From Dallia pectoralis (taxonomy: Eukaryota; Chordata; Actinopteri; Esociformes; Umbridae), in the NCBI GenBank assembly GCA_029465975.1, contig CM055745.1:2267788-2331787 (forward strand): a stretch of DNA of 64,000 nt, in the 5' to 3' direction. The translations under genes were made by a program, and so were the position numbers. The notes under the pieces are model-generated. The model made no database searches. It saw only the letters and a list, made by a program, of their open reading frames with translations, and was not told the DNA's origin. This document shows, one piece after another, positions 21,731 through 43,200 of this stretch; position 1 is the stretch's first letter; the number at the start of each line of letters is the position of its first letter.

Positions 21731-23625
21731 GCCGGTTCTTTTTGCCCCGGTCACCAGAACGAGACGTTCTTTTGGCTCTCAGTCTCAAACCTAACAAATA
21801 AATAAATAACCCCGAATAGTTTGACATTTGCAAATATTCAATGTTGAAAAAGACCGTGAAATGCGAGTTCAATTATGTGACACCACACCTGTCGTAATTA
21901 TTAAATCACTTTCAATTTTGTTAGAATTCCCTACTGATAAAAAATGCGCGTAGAACACAAAAACATGCTTTTACTGTACGGATATCCAATAGTTAGTACA
22001 TTTGTTTTATTATAAATTAAGGAAAATTAAGGAGCCAAATTAAAGGCTTCTTTCTCCTATGCGAGTCAATTCCCAACTTTCACCTGAAGAACCGCTCAAT
22101 AACAGCGGTTCATTTACTTTGTAGTTTTTTAACAAAACCGGTTTCACGTTAATTTAAGTGACTTCCTGTACATGTGTTTGTTTTCATACTGTCTTGCTCC
22201 ATGATAATATTTGGTAGACAACACAATTGGTCTTTACAAACTGTTTAATCCGACAGTCTCTTCCAAAATAACTCACTCTTCAAAAAAGTTATCAAATGTC
22301 TATAAAAAATAATACAACAAAATGACATTGAACTATGTCATCTGCATAATTTTTTATTTTATTATTGAAAATACATTCTCATTAGAACAAAATTGCAAGT
22401 TATGTTCTTAACAAACGACATGTGTCCAAATAATTTCAGACCTAATTGCTCCAGCACTTCTCCTTTGCTAGAATAACTAAAATGTGATAGAATATAATGC
22501 CTCACCTTTTCTAACGCTAAAGTCCAGAATTTTATTAAGACTCGGATTAGTTACGGCGAGATCCAGCTGTCCTTCTGGGATTCATACAATATAACAAAAT
22601 GATAAAATAAGGTGTAGCCAAGCATTTCGATGTCGTACATTTTCACACACACATAAACACATACTCTGTGTGTGCTTTAAGGTGTGGTAGTCACAGCCCC
22701 ATTTACCAATATATCACCACTAACAGTGTCTTTACTAGAAGTACAGTTCTTATACTGATCATAGTTTCCTACCAGACTAATCTAGAAAAACAAAACAACA
22801 AAATAGAGGATTACAGAGATTCAGAAATGGATTAGAATTAATTTAACTACAAGTTCCTCTGACAAGTGCTTCTGTGACTATTGGGCTAAAAAGGTAAGCC
22901 AATTACTATACAAGTGCCGTATATTCTACTATTACTACAATACTATACTATTTTAAAAGCACACTACACAACTATTCTATTTTAAAAGCACACTACACTA
23001 CTATCCAATTTCAACAGACTAAACCTCAAGTCAACAATCTCAAAAAACTTCATGGCTATTGTGGAACAATGTGTAAATATGTCATGTTCCTCCCTGTGAG
23101 ACCAAGTCCTCTCACAGATCAAAGATTGCATGGAGAATGCTTATGGGTTGATCCAAGGCACATTTGAATAGAAAACAAACTTCCTTTCCCTCATTTGTTG
23201 TTGTCCGGTAACTCTGACCGGAGACATGCATGGATGTAGGAAATAGAAATAAAGTCCATGGAGTAGGCTACATTGATCAGCGTATTGGTACAGAAACAGT
23301 GAGTGTTGTCTTTATTCAGACAGGTTTTTCTGTGTGTAAATAAGGGCAGGTTTTTATTTGACCATAATCATCTTTATTTTCTGACTATAGTTGGGGTCGG
23401 TGTTAATGTGAACAAATGACTGGGTCCCATAGGAAACAAGCTCTATAATATTTTAGTTTTTGACACTACTGTAGTTGTCAAGCGTAATTACTGTCATACA
23501 GTACTAGCTATAGGGCAGGTGTACATTTAATGCGTATTCATCTGCTGTGTGTGATCCTGACTGTTTACACATTCCAATTGAAACCAATATCCGTATAAGC
23601 TGTACATACAACATGTAAAGAGTAA
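21731..23625. other. AT-rich spacer without a supported gene
   Basis: Lies upstream of the nucleotidase-like gene. Contains GAACCG/CGGTTC inverted motifs (e.g. GAACCGCTCAATAACAGCGG at about 22088) and a GAGCCGGTTC/TTTTGGCTC pair at 21730-21780 that recall ends of small hAT-type elements, but no complete element with target duplication was found. No convincing coding exon. Confidence 0.4.
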
Positions 23626-23627
23626 TG

Positions 23628-24302
23628 TGTACTGACTGCTACGTGAGAGGACATCACTCACAAAATATTACTGACTGCTACGTGAGAGGACATCACTGAC
23701 AAAATATTACTGACTGCTACGTGAGAGGACATCACTCACAAAATATTACTGACTGCTACGTGAGAGGACATCACTCACAAAATATTACTGACTGCTACGT
23801 GAGAGGAAATCACTCACAAAATATTACTGACTGCTACGTGAGAGGAAATCACTCACAAAATATTACTGACTGCTACGTGAGAGGAAATCACTCACAAAAT
23901 ATTACTGACTGCTACGTGAGAGGAAATCACTCACAAAATATTACTGACTGACTGCTACGTGAGAGGACATCACTCACAAAATATTACTGACTGCTACGTG
24001 AGAGGAAATCACTCACATCACTCACAAAATATTACTGACTGCACTCACAAAATATTACTGACTGCTACGTGAGAGGAAATCACTCACAAAATATTACTGA
24101 CTGCTACGTGAGAGGAAATCACTCACAAAATATTACTGACTGCTGCTACGTGAGAGGAAATCACTCACAAAATATTACTGACTGCTACGTGAGAGGAAAT
24201 CACTCACAAAATATTACTGACTGCTACGTGAGAGGAAATCACTCACAAAATATTACTGACTGCTTCACAAAATATTACTGACTGCTACATGAGAGGAAAT
24301 CA
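23628..24302. repeat. 39-bp minisatellite between divergent genes
   Basis: About sixteen copies of a 39-bp unit containing CTGCTACGTGAGAGGAAATC and ACTCACAAAATATTACTG. The first five copies mostly carry GGACATC and later ones GGAAATC. As 39 is divisible by three, one frame stays open for long runs; I do not consider it coding. Confidence 0.92.
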
Positions 24303-24831
24303 CTGGCTGGGGCGATTCTGTTTGAAATCTCCTTGAGGAAGGAATGTTATCTGGGTATAGAGCACACCCTGTTTTAATGTGCTGCTGCCTGTGTACAGGA
24401 GTCGTCAGTCAACCCTACAAGTGTTTGACAATGGTGGTGGCTAAATATCCGTTCTCCTCAGTCACGCTAGGCATAGTTTGGTAATCAGACGGGCCAAGTG
24501 TTGTCCGGAAGAGAACATGGATGTGGGGTTTTACTCCAGTTGAAATAACCATGGTCCCCGAACAGGTTTGTCTAATGAACGAGGGCCATGAAAATGACTA
24601 GTGCCGTATCTTAGCAGAAGTGCCGGTGGTGGAGTTCTTGTGTTAATGAATAGTTTGGTGTCAACCATAGAGAAGGTTAGAGGGCACCTCGTGAATTTGC
24701 CGTCACGACATGGCCATTAAAGGAATTCGCCTTTTTAATGTAAACATGTGGGCGCGTCTCCATTGTTCCCCGATGACTCGGTTTGACATGTGTCCAGTCA
24801 GATAATCAGGGAGGAAAACCCACTTGGTCGA

Positions 24832-24839
24832 TGACGTCA
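24832..24839. promoter_or_regulatory. Palindromic CRE-type site TGACGTCA
   Basis: A perfect 8-bp CREB/ATF-type palindrome about 190 bp upstream of the chosen synaptotagmin start codon. It may belong to the promoter; no TATA box or start site is evident nearby, and an 8-mer alone is weak evidence. Confidence 0.3.
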
Positions 24840-25022
24840 TAGGCGACGCTGATGCCTGTTAGCCAGCAGACGCCTGTAACCTCCCCAGCGGTGTCAGCAG
24901 GCCGTAACAACCTGAGATACGACATTCGGAACTGTCATTTCCCCAAATGCTTTTCCTCATTGCGTTGTGTTTGCTGTCTGCTCTTATATTTAGGTCTTGG
25001 CTTTTTACTCCATAGATACACC

Positions 25023-33082
<8,060 letters not shown>

Positions 33083-33455
33083 GAAACCCTGCTTGTTTGG
33101 GTCATATTCCGGCTGTGTGGGAAAAGGCTTCACAAAGCTTACAGTAGCTTGGAAGCCCTAGAACTTATAATCACTAAAACTATTCCAATGCAAATGCTCG
33201 ATATAGTGTATAGTTGTATTTTATGTTCATGCCACCAGTTTAATTCACATTTCTAGAGATAAAGACGAGAGCATTTGTGTTAGAAACAGGAAAAGCATAT
33301 CATTTTATTTAGTTATTAGTTTATTGTTTAATCATGTTGATTTAAGATGTTACTTTCATTGTCAATAACATTTCTCGATTGTCGAACAAACTGTATAGTA
33401 TCTGCGTCTCCAGAGGGTCTTGTGACAGACACCTTTGGGATAGTTTATCCTGTAA

Positions 33456-33461
33456 AATAAA
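33456..33461 (+). terminator. Poly(A) signal of the synaptotagmin gene
   Basis: AATAAA about 375 bp after the stop codon at 33082, in AT-rich 3' UTR sequence. Another AATAAA at about 33834 is an alternative. Confidence 0.45.
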
Positions 33462-33954
33462 CTGTTCTCTGATGTCATGGGAGACCAATGCCTGGGATTA
33501 AACTATTCTGCATTTAGGTTACAGGACAGGTGTTTAAAGGATGCTTTAAATGTTGAAAATTATGAAGGTAGAAGTAGCAAAACTAGAAAGCAAAACACAC
33601 AGATCAAAAGGCATTTCAAATTCTTTACAAAACATAACAGGGCAGAGCTGAAAACAAAGAGTATTTTGAAAATCACAGCTGTGTTTTTCTGACACACGCC
33701 AAGTTGTTAGTTATTGATGTAGTCAATCAATTTAATACATTTGTTATTGCAAAATTAGCTTATCATTTTAACCGATATTGTCGTAGTTTATAGAGCCTGA
33801 ATTTGGCCCTTTTTTAATAAATTGTGATTACTGAAATAAAGAATTTAAATGTTGATTTTAAGGCCTTATGAATGCTTTAGTAATTTTGAAGAAATGTCCT
33901 ACAAACTTACGTGGTGTCAGATCCCATTTTGAGTCTGCAATAAACTTAGTATAT

Positions 33955-34290
33955 TGTGTTATCAGAGTAAAGTATTCAGAACTCTTCATTTTCTTCACAT
34001 TTTGTTGTGCTACAGACAGTATATTAGATTGTTTTGTTGACTTTAAAAATGACATTGATAAAAAAAAAAAATTCAATACAGTTGCACCTGGGACAACGAG
34101 CACAACATTGAGGCACTGTGGGTTTGTCTCCACCAACTTTGCAAACCTGGATTCTGGTAGTTTCTCCAATTCCACAAATCCTATCAATCCAAGATTTGAT
34201 CGGGAGTGTCAGTAAACGGCGATTTTCAGGTCTCCACACAGATGTTCTATGTGGTTGGCCTGAAAGTCATTCTGAGCGGAACGATTCATC
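33955..34290. mobile_element. Tc1-like transposon remnant
   Basis: Contains AAGTATTCAGAACTCTTCAT and CACATTTTGTTGTGCTACAG, close to sequences near the ends of fish Tc1-like elements. These are followed by a minus-strand Tc1 transposase-like stretch including GGGTTTGTCTCCACCAACTT. Short, decayed and interrupted by an A-run; no target duplication identified. Confidence 0.5.
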
Positions 34291-35510
34291 TTAACCAAAA
34301 TCCTTTTCTCTATCCTAGCGATGTCATTGTCTGTGGCTGGAGAATGCCATTATAAATGGACAACACCATTGAAGGCATCCTCTATTTTCATGTAAACACA
34401 GCGAGTTATCCTATTAGTCACATTATTTCTGGTAACATTATTTCTGGTATCAGAGCTTTCTCTTTACAACAAATTTTTATGTTGCCACATTTGCGCCCTC
34501 TAGTGGCCATAATAAAGGAACGCTACAGTAAAGGACTGCAAATACAGAAATGACTGAAATAACTAATATGTGCTGTACAATTCTTCTGTATTACTACAAT
34601 AAAATGACATCTGTCCATGTGCTTACAGAAGCCACAAAAACTAAAACATGACATGCTTATTCCACTTAAACATACTTATGTGATCTCAATGTTTTTGCAT
34701 GTACTCAGAAGAGCCAAATCTAACTCTAACATGGGGGGTGTTTCTTTAAGCTTGTTATTTCTCCCGAGCTGCGTACGTCATGCCTTCTTAATTTCAGCAC
34801 CACCTAAATGGAAATACTCAAACGCAGGAAACTAATTGAATATTTTCCCTGATGTCAAGCGCCAGTGTGACTGAACCGCAGGGGGTACGACCAGGTGCTG
34901 TACTTCTGCTTAATTGAACCAGGTTTAGCAGCCTCCATCTCCCCTGTGACACAGGACTGGGACCGTGGGAAATCAGGGAGTACAGCTGGTGTCAACCTGT
35001 AGGACATTTTGCTGATTCAAACGCCTTACTATGGGAGTGATGAACATGACAAGAGATGGGCTTGGAGATGGTTTATGTTGTTTTTACGTATACGTTGTTG
35101 GGAAATAATGTTCCCATGTCAAGAGCATATTTTTGCGTTCTTTTTTTCCGCTCGCACACATTCACAATCCTCCGGTTTGACTGCAGAGACATAATGCCAG
35201 AACATGAGGACATGTGATCCAGCCACAAACCAAATGTCATGAGTCTGCTGTGTATTCAGGTCACTCTGATCTGCTCCCTGTAATGCCTGGCCCATTTCCA
35301 TGTTCTTCCATGTTCACTGCCCTGTGTCATATGACATCCCACTGGGTGAACTTGGCATGTGGTGAGCCTCCCAAAGCTTGACCCCGTTCCATCAAAGAGC
35401 CCCTGGGGACCTGTGGAACCTCTATGATCTGATCCGGACTTTGGACCTGTTCGATATTCCCCTGATGTCATACTCCCTGGTAGAGTAAGCCTTCTGCTAA
35501 ATGTAAGGTG
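34291..35510. other. Intergenic DNA, nothing supported
   Basis: Between the synaptotagmin 3' flank and the next arrays. Only short frames without recognisable motifs. A short plus-strand frame near 35380-35480 (GDLWNLYDLIRTLDLFDIPL) looks protein-like but is not matched to any family I know and has no clear splice sites. Confidence 0.4.
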
Positions 35511-35514
35511 CCTG

Positions 35515-35650
35515 CCACATCACATGGCACATCACATGGCACATCACATGACACATCACATGACGCAACACATTACACATCCCATGACACATCACATGAC
35601 ACATTACACATCACATGACACATCACACCAGACATCACATCACATTACAC
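35515..35650. repeat. CACATCACATGACA-type short repeat
   Basis: Imperfect tandem repeats of ACATCACATGACAC with a period of 10 to 15 bp, directly left of the larger 24-bp array. Confidence 0.75.
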
Positions 35651-35714
35651 TAATTTCCACCTGGTAGAATGCAAGTAGATGGAAAACAAGTGATGATCTA
35701 GAGATGGGGCTTCA

Positions 35715-36485
35715 ACATCCATGCCACATTACAAACTCATGTCCATGCCACAATACAAACTGAACGTCCATACGCAATACAAACTCATGTCCATGCCATA
35801 ATACAAACTCATGTCCACGCCACAATACAAACTCATGTCCATGCCACAATACAAACTCATGTCCACGCCACAATACAAACTCATGTCCATGCCATAATAC
35901 AAACTCATGTCCACGCCACAATACAAACTCATGTCCATGCCATAATACAAACTCATGTCCACGCCACAATACAAACTCATGTCCATGCCATAATACAAAC
36001 TCATGTCCATGCCATAATACAAACTCATGTCCATGCCATAATACAAACTCATGTCCATGCCATAATACAAACTCATGTCCATGCCATAATACAAACTCAT
36101 GTCCATGCCACATTACAAACTCATGTCCATGCCATAATACAAACTCATGTCCATGCCATAATACAAACTCATGTCCATGCCACATTACAAACTCATGTCC
36201 ATACCACAATACAAACTCATGTCCATGCCACATTACAAACTCATGTCCATGCCACATTACAAACTCATGTCCATACCACAATACAAACTCATGTCCATGC
36301 CACATTACAAACTCATGTCCATGCCACATTACAAACTCATGTCCATGCCACATTACAAACTCATGTCCATGCCACAATACAAACTCATGTCCATGCCACA
36401 ATACAAACTCATGTCCACGCCACAATACAAACTCATGTCCATGCCACATCAAACTCAACATCCATACGCAATACAAACTCAACGT
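35715..36485. repeat. 24-bp minisatellite, about 31 copies
   Basis: Units of 24 bp containing ACAAACTCATGTCCATGCCA with variants CACAAT, CATAAT and CACATT. The minus strand gives a 256-codon open frame of (HGHEFVLW)n because 24 is divisible by three and the unit lacks a stop in that frame. No splice sites, conserved domain or non-repeat coding context, so I treat it as non-coding. Confidence 0.92.
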
Positions 36486-37224
36486 CTTCTTTTCTAACTC
36501 TAAGGCATCATGCTGGAAGGGTGTCTGGCGTCAATGTTTTCATAGATACCCAAGTGTCTGAAACAAGTGTTGAATAATAGGCAAGGAGACAGGTCTTGAT
36601 AAGACAAGTGTCTTGGCAACAGGCAGACAGGACTCTTGGTGTCTTGTGGTGTTCTTATAGATGCACATCTCCCGCCTGATAATAAAGTGGCTCGGGGGCT
36701 CTTTGAAATGTAAATGAGCTCCGACTCACTCTGCTGAAGTTGTGTGTCTGACTCCTTGCAATAATCTCTGTATTGAGCCAACACTTCATTTACACTCACA
36801 CAGCAAATGTCCATGACAAAATGACGCCTCTGTCTTTATATTTTACTGTGACACTGCTAACTGGCTCTTCTGTCATCATAACTGTAAAGTGTTGACCTCA
36901 TATCAGGAACCTGTTGCCTTTCCCTGTGTCACGACACACATTAAACAGATACAGGGCTTGTGCAGTGTAACATGCTGATAAGCGCACAAATAAAACATCT
37001 GGTCCTCGCTGTCTCCCTATCCAGTGCCTCTATCTAATGAGTTCTCATTGTCATAGAGATAAACCCGTGATATTGCTACCCGCACCCCTGCCCTGCTCCT
37101 CTGTATACAGGTGATATCACGTGACTGCCGTTTCCAGGATACCAGGAGTGCAGCTGAGCTGTCCAATTAAAGAGCTCCATGAGGTCAGATAGATGATTGG
37201 TCTCAATCAGGGTTAGGACCAGTG

Positions 37225-37285
37225 CACTTATAGGAGAGACGATGAGAGACGAGCCCAACCGATTCAGCCGCTACAACTAAAACAG
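37225..37285 (+). other. Possible 5' UTR exon of the phosphatase-like gene
   Basis: A segment ending CTAAAACAG before GTGAGT, a good donor. The next acceptor, at 40275 (CTCAACAG), precedes the first coding exon by 10 bp, so a noncoding leader exon spliced over a 3-kb intron fits. A weak TATA-like CTTATAGG lies just upstream. Confidence 0.35.
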
Positions 37286-38289
37286 GTGAGTGATGATGAG
37301 CAATCATGGTGAGTGAGTTCATTATCTTTTTAAGGGTAATTGAAAGGCGTACACAAATAGTTAAATAGGAACTATTTTAATGGTCAGAGCTGGTAGCCAT
37401 ATGTGACTAATGGAGATTTACTAACGCAATTAACTTGTTCCATTCTACGTTCAATATTTATAGTGTTTTGAATATGTTAAAAACATATCATTTACATATA
37501 ATAGACTATCCCTACATATCCACAGAGCCATGTGACTTTGAGAGTGTTCTCTGGCAAATGGAATATAAAACACTTGAATCAAATCAATGATTCAGTCAAG
37601 AATACGATTGTTAATGAAATAATAAACGCATCTCTGTAACCACATCCGGACCCCATTAACCAGAATCCTGATCTCTCTCTTCCTGTGTTTGTATGTGATG
37701 GGAACTCCCCCGGCACCCCTCCCGACCCCTGATACGGTTTATATCACTGTCTGTGGGGGGTTTGTCTAAGGTACTACTTCAGTAAATATTACTCTTACCC
37801 TCCAAGCTACACAGCATGTTAATAGTTTATTTATAGGTCATTTAGTATTATTACCAGTGGTGTTGGTCGCGTTCATCTGGTAAATCCCCACTTCCAACTT
37901 GGTGAAACGCGTTTGCTTTTCTGACGTAGTTTGTCCACGTGAGCTTCCGTACGGTTATTTCGGATGAGAGCTGCAGAGTACCGAGCGACTGTATGGAGGG
38001 TTGGTGCCAGCTAATATATATATCTCTCTATATAAATATGTATATCTACCTTTATTTGCTCTAGTGTGTCCGTCTATGCAATGGTTGACTACCTGGGCAT
38101 AATAATATGTGTAGTGTGTTTTTATGCCAGTCTCCTGCTAGTTGGCAGAGCTTTATTCAAGCCCACTGCACCAACCTATTATTAGCTGGTTAGCAGGCTA
38201 GCTCAGTTATTGTATAACAGTAGATAGCGGATAGGTTGTTGCACGACAGTATCAGAGCCATCTATTGACACTGTGAGTATATGCCATGG

Positions 38290-40010
38290 GTGCTCTATCC
38301 TAATATCACCATGCACAGAGGTTCACCTAATATCACCATGCACCAGGAGTCTGTGCTAGTAAACGTTAGGGTTCCCAGGAGTCTGTGCTAGTAAACGTTA
38401 GGGTTCCCAGGAGTCTGTACTAGTAAACGTTAGGGTTCCCAGGAGTCTGTGCTAGTAAACGTTAGGGTTCCCAGGAGTCTGTGCTAGTAAACGTTAGGGT
38501 TCCCAGGAGTCTGTGCTAGTAAACGTTAGGGTTCCCAGGAGTCTGTGCTAGTAAACGTTAGGGTTCCCAGGAGTCTGTGCTAGTAAACGTTAGGGTTCCC
38601 AGGAGTCTGTGCTAGTAAACGTTAGGGTTCCCAGGAGTCTGTGCTAGTAAACGTTAGGGTTCCCAGGAGTCTGTGCTGTAAACGTTAGGGTTCCCAGGAG
38701 TCTGTGCTAGTAAACGTTAGGGTTCCCAGGAGTCTGTGCTAGTAAACGTTAGGTTCCCAGGAGTCTGTGCTAGTAAACGTTAGGGTCCCCAGGGTCTGTG
38801 CTTCCCAGTAAACGTTAGGGTTCCCAGGAGTCTGTACTAGTAAACGTTAGGGTTCCCAGGAGTCTGTGCTAGTAAACGTTAGGGTCCCCAGGAGTCTGTG
38901 CTAGTAAACGTTAGGGTTTCCAGGAGTCTGTGCTAGTAAACGTTAGGGTCCCCATGAGTCTGTGCTAGTAAACGTTAGGGTTCCCAGGAGTCTGTGCTAG
39001 TAAACATTAGGGTCCCCATGAGTCTGTGCTAGTAAACGTTAGGGTTCCCAGGAGTCTGTGCTAGTAAACGTTAGGGTCCCCATGAGTCTGCTAGTAAACG
39101 TTAGGGTTCCCAGGAGTCTGTGCTAGTAAACGTTAGGGTTCCCAGGAGTCTGTGCTAGTAAACGTTAGGGTTCCCAGGAGTCTGTGCTAGTAAACGTTAG
39201 GGTTCCCAGGAGTCTGTACTAGTAAACGTTAGGGTTCCCAGGAGTCTGTGCTAGTAAACGTTAGGGTCCCCAGGAGTCTGTGCTAGTAAACGTTAGGGTT
39301 CCCAGGAGTCTGTGCTAGTAAAGGGTTCGTGTGCTAGTAGGGTTCCCAGGAGTCTGTGCTAGTAAACGTTAGGGTTCCCAGGAGTCTGTACTTAGGGTTC
39401 CCAGGAGTCTGTACTAGTAAACGTTAGGGTTCCCAGGAGTCTGTACTAGTAAACGTTAGGGTTCCCAGGAGTCTGTACTAGTAAACGTTAGGGTTCCCAG
39501 GAGTCTGTACTAGTAAACATTAGGGTCCCCATGAGTCTGTGCTAGTAAACGTTAGGGTTCCCAGGAGTCTGTGCTAGTAAACGTTAGGGTCCCCATGAGT
39601 CTGTGCTAGTAAACGTTAGGGTTCCCAGGAGTCTGTGCTAGTAAACGTTAGGGTTCCCAGGAGTCTGTGCTAGTAAACGTTAGGGTTCCCAGGAGTCTGT
39701 GCTAGTAAACGTTAGGGTTCCCAGGAGTCTGTGCTAGTAAACGTTAGGGTTCCCAAGAGTCTGTGCTAGTAAACGTTAGGGTTCCCAAGAGTCTGTGCTA
39801 GTAAACGTTAGGGTTCCCAAGAGTCGGTGCTAGTAAACGTTAGGGTTCCCAAGAGTCTGTGCTAGTAAACGTTAGGGTTCCCAGGAGTCTGTACTAGTAA
39901 ACGTTAGGGTCCCCATGAGTCTGTGCTAGTAAACGTTAGGGTTCCCAAGAGTCTGTCCTAGTAAACGTTAGGGTTCCCAAGAGTCTGTGCTAGTAAACAT
40001 TAGGGCACAC
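38290..40010. repeat. 32-bp minisatellite, about 53 copies
   Basis: Units contain CAGGAGTCTGTGCTAGTAAA followed by CGTTAGGGTTCC. Variants: GTACTAG, GTCCCCATGAG, CCCAAGAG. It occupies more than half of the intron before the first coding exon of the phosphatase-like gene. Each unit has one TTAGGG hexamer, but this is not tandem telomere sequence. A short (CA)n run follows at 40019-40042. Confidence 0.93.
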
Positions 40011-40285
40011 AGGCACCAGCACACACACACACACACACACATATATGACTCAGAACCGGACTGGTCCAATGCTTCCTCTCTACCTGCTGCCGGTGCTCAT
40101 CTGGCATTTAGGATTTGCGTCGTGGGAGCGAAATTCTCTACGATGAAAATTGGTAATTTTCTGACTGACTGTGTGTGTTGATGCATATGTTGTCACTGTC
40201 CGCTTTATTCACACTGATAATTTGTCAGATTGAGCGTTTGATGTGAGCTTTGTTGGTGTCCCTCTCTCTCAACAGGAGGCAGAAA

Positions 40286-43200
40286 ATGGAAACTGTGGAT
40301 AAAAGGAACAAAGGCCTAATATCACCCAAATTGTTGGATATAAATGTGTTCCCCAAACATGATAAGACCGGTAGGTTTGGCTGCTTGGTTGCACTTAAAT
40401 AAATGTACACACGTTTGTGGAGTGACTGGAAAGTGACACAGACAAGTGAATGTGTTTTCATTCATTCACAGGCATGATTGGTAAACATCCTCGTGACACA
40501 TTTAGACTTCATAATAGTTTGCAGATTCAGTCCATAGTTCGCTCAGAATGTGCCACTGGTAAGAAACTTTTACCTGAACACCCTTTACCCGTTCTTATTC
40601 TAGGAATATTTGGAGAGTCACAGGATTCGATGTTTAGCTACAGCATTAAAATGGTGTGTTAGAAAACAGCATTATATAAAGAAACAGAAATGTCAACATT
40701 CAAGTAGCACAGAACACGGTGCTCGTAATGCCAGGAAAATATGTTTGATTCTCAGGACAACCAGCACATAAAAAAGTCTAGACGCACAAGTCTCGTTGGA
40801 AATGAGATGTCTGCTGACTGGCTGAGGCTTGTTATCGTTTGGCTTGCAAGAATCTGCAAGGTCATGGTTAATGAAACTGTATAGCTGTGTTGAGGTACTG
40901 AAGACTCCAAGACCTTTGCTCTGGATGTGTTTCTCCTTGTGTGTGTGTGTGTGACTCAGGCTCCTGTCCAGATCTGATGATGAGTAGGAATGAACACCAT
41001 GATCCACGCCCTGTCCCTATGGCCCTCACCCCCCAGCTGCCCCCACGGGCCCACCGGCCCCTCTGCCTCTCCGTGTCCTCAGACAGCAATGGCCGCTTCA
41101 AAGCTCTGGAGACCCAAGAGTGGAAGAACAACCTGAAAGCCCAGGTATGTGTAGTTTTACGTAAGATCTTTTAGGTATTCCGCTGACTCATTGTTCCATA
41201 ACATACGTCAGAGACTGCCTTTCTTAAAGTAGTTCAAAGGTAAGCGGGTTGTACAAAAAGCAGTCCTAGATGTGGCGGGTTGTACAAAAAAAGAACAGTC
41301 CTAGATGTGTTTTGACTTTGGCCCTGTCCATTTAGTTTGGGGACCAGTTGCAGGCTTTGGCCCTGTCCATTTAGTTTGGGGACCAGTTGAGTGTGTTTTG
41401 AGGCCCAGACCATTTAGAAAGAACATGTGTGTTTTGACTTTGGCCCAGACCATTTAGTTTGGGGACCAGTTGAGTGTGTTTTGACTTTGGCCCTGTCCAT
41501 TTAGTTTGGGGACCAGTTGAGTGTGTTTTGACTTTGGCCCTGTCCATTTAGTTTGGGGACCAGTTGAGTGTGTTTTGACTTTGGCCCTGTCCATTTAGTT
41601 TGTGGACCAGTTACCGGTATGTGTGTTTTTACCTAGGCACAGAGCATTCGTTTTGGGACCAGTTATGTGTGTTTTGACTTTGGCCCAGATCATTTAGTTT
41701 TGGGACCAGTTGTGTGTTTGGAGTTAGGCCCAGATCATTGGTTCGGGGACCTGATATGTGTGTATTGACTTTGGCCCAGACTATTTAGTTTGGGGACCAG
41801 TTATGTGTGTTTCATTTACTTTGGCCCAGAGCATTAGTTTTGAGACCAGTTATGTTTGATTTGACTTTGGCCCAATTAGATTAGGGACCAGTTACAATGG
41901 GGCAAAAAAGTATTTAGTCAGCCAGATGTAATTTTCATCATAGGTACACAATAAGTATTGGGTCAATAACAAAAGTTTATCTCGATACTTTGTTATATAC
42001 CCTTTGTTGGCAATGACAGAGGTCAAATGTTTTCTGTAAGTCTTCACAAGGTTTTCACACACTGTTGCTGGTATTTTGGCCCATTCCTCCATGCAGATCT
42101 CCTCTAGAGCAGAGATGTTTCGGGGCTGTCGCTGGGCAACACAGACTTTCAACTCCCTCCAAAGATTAGATCTATGGGGTTGAGATCTGGAGACTTGCTA
42201 GGCCCCTTCAGGACCTTGAAGTTCTTCTTACGAAGCCACTCCTTCGTTTCCCGTGCGGTGTGCTTGGGATCATTGCCATACTGAAAGACCCAGCTATGTT
42301 TCGTCTTCAATGCCCTTGCTGATGGAAGGAGATTTTCACTCTAAATCTCATGATACATGGCCCCATTCATTCTTTCCTTTACACGGATCAGTCGTCCTGG
42401 TCCCTTTGCAGAAATACAGCCCCAAAGCATGATGTTTCCACTCCGCATGCTTCACAGTTGGTATTGTGTTCTTTGGATGCAACTCAGCAATCTTTCTCCT
42501 CCAAACACGACGAGTTGAGTGTTTACCAAAGAGTTATATTTTGTTTTCATCTGACCATATTACATTCTCCAAATCCTCTTCTGGATCATCCAAATGCCCT
42601 CTAGCAAACTTCAGACCGGCCTGGACTAGGGCTGGGCGATATAGAGTTTCTCGATATACTCAAATTTATTATTTAGCTCGAAATGAAAAATGCCTATATC
42701 GCCAGTATCGAGTTTCGATTATAATGTTGTAACGTTTTACTAATGCTTAATCTCGCTGTCTCCTCTGTCTCCCCAATGGGAATAATGGACCAATTGTGTG
42801 ACAGCGCATAGTTATCCAACCAATCACAAACATTGAAAGCCAGTCACGCTATAACAGGACGGGTGCAGTTGAAGTGTAGCAGCGGTAAGAGCGAGCACGT
42901 CCTCTAGTGAGAAAGAAATCACCCAGAGAAAAGGCAGCAATGTTTCTGAGGTAATTTGGAAGTGGTATGGCTGATATTGAGCAAATTAATGTTTTGTGTA
43001 AAATTTGTCGAAAGACAATTCCTACAAAATGCAGCAGTGCAACCAATCTCTTCCATCACCTAAAACAGAAACATGCGGTGGAATGGGAATAACGTGTGAA
43101 ATTACTAAACGCTGATAGTGGTGCTGAATCCCAACATGTCTGGTAAAAGACACATTACTATTAAACGCTGATATGTCCAAGAGGTAGGATGTAAAGGATG

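Noticed and set aside
22503..22576. Candidate minus-strand exon (GQLDLAVTNPSLNKILDFSV) for the nucleotidase-like gene
   Set aside because: Good donor (GTGAGG), but the acceptor lacks a pyrimidine tract and the phase does not fit the next exon; no family similarity.
23721..24281. Repeated CYVRGNHSQNITD protein
   Set aside because: Product of the 39-bp minisatellite; frame broken by partial units; no gene context.
24852..25022. Upstream in-frame ATG (MPVSQQTPVTS) as synaptotagmin start
   Set aside because: Would add a Cys-rich hydrophobic stretch not typical of the family; the ATG at 25023 has a better context. Not fully excluded.
35712..36482. 256-residue protein of HGHEFVLW repeats
   Set aside because: Entirely explained by a 24-bp minisatellite lacking stops in one frame; no exon context or domain.
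38290..40010. Interstitial telomere sequence because each unit contains TTAGGG
   Set aside because: Only one hexamer per 32-bp unit, the rest is unrelated; no tandem TTAGGG.
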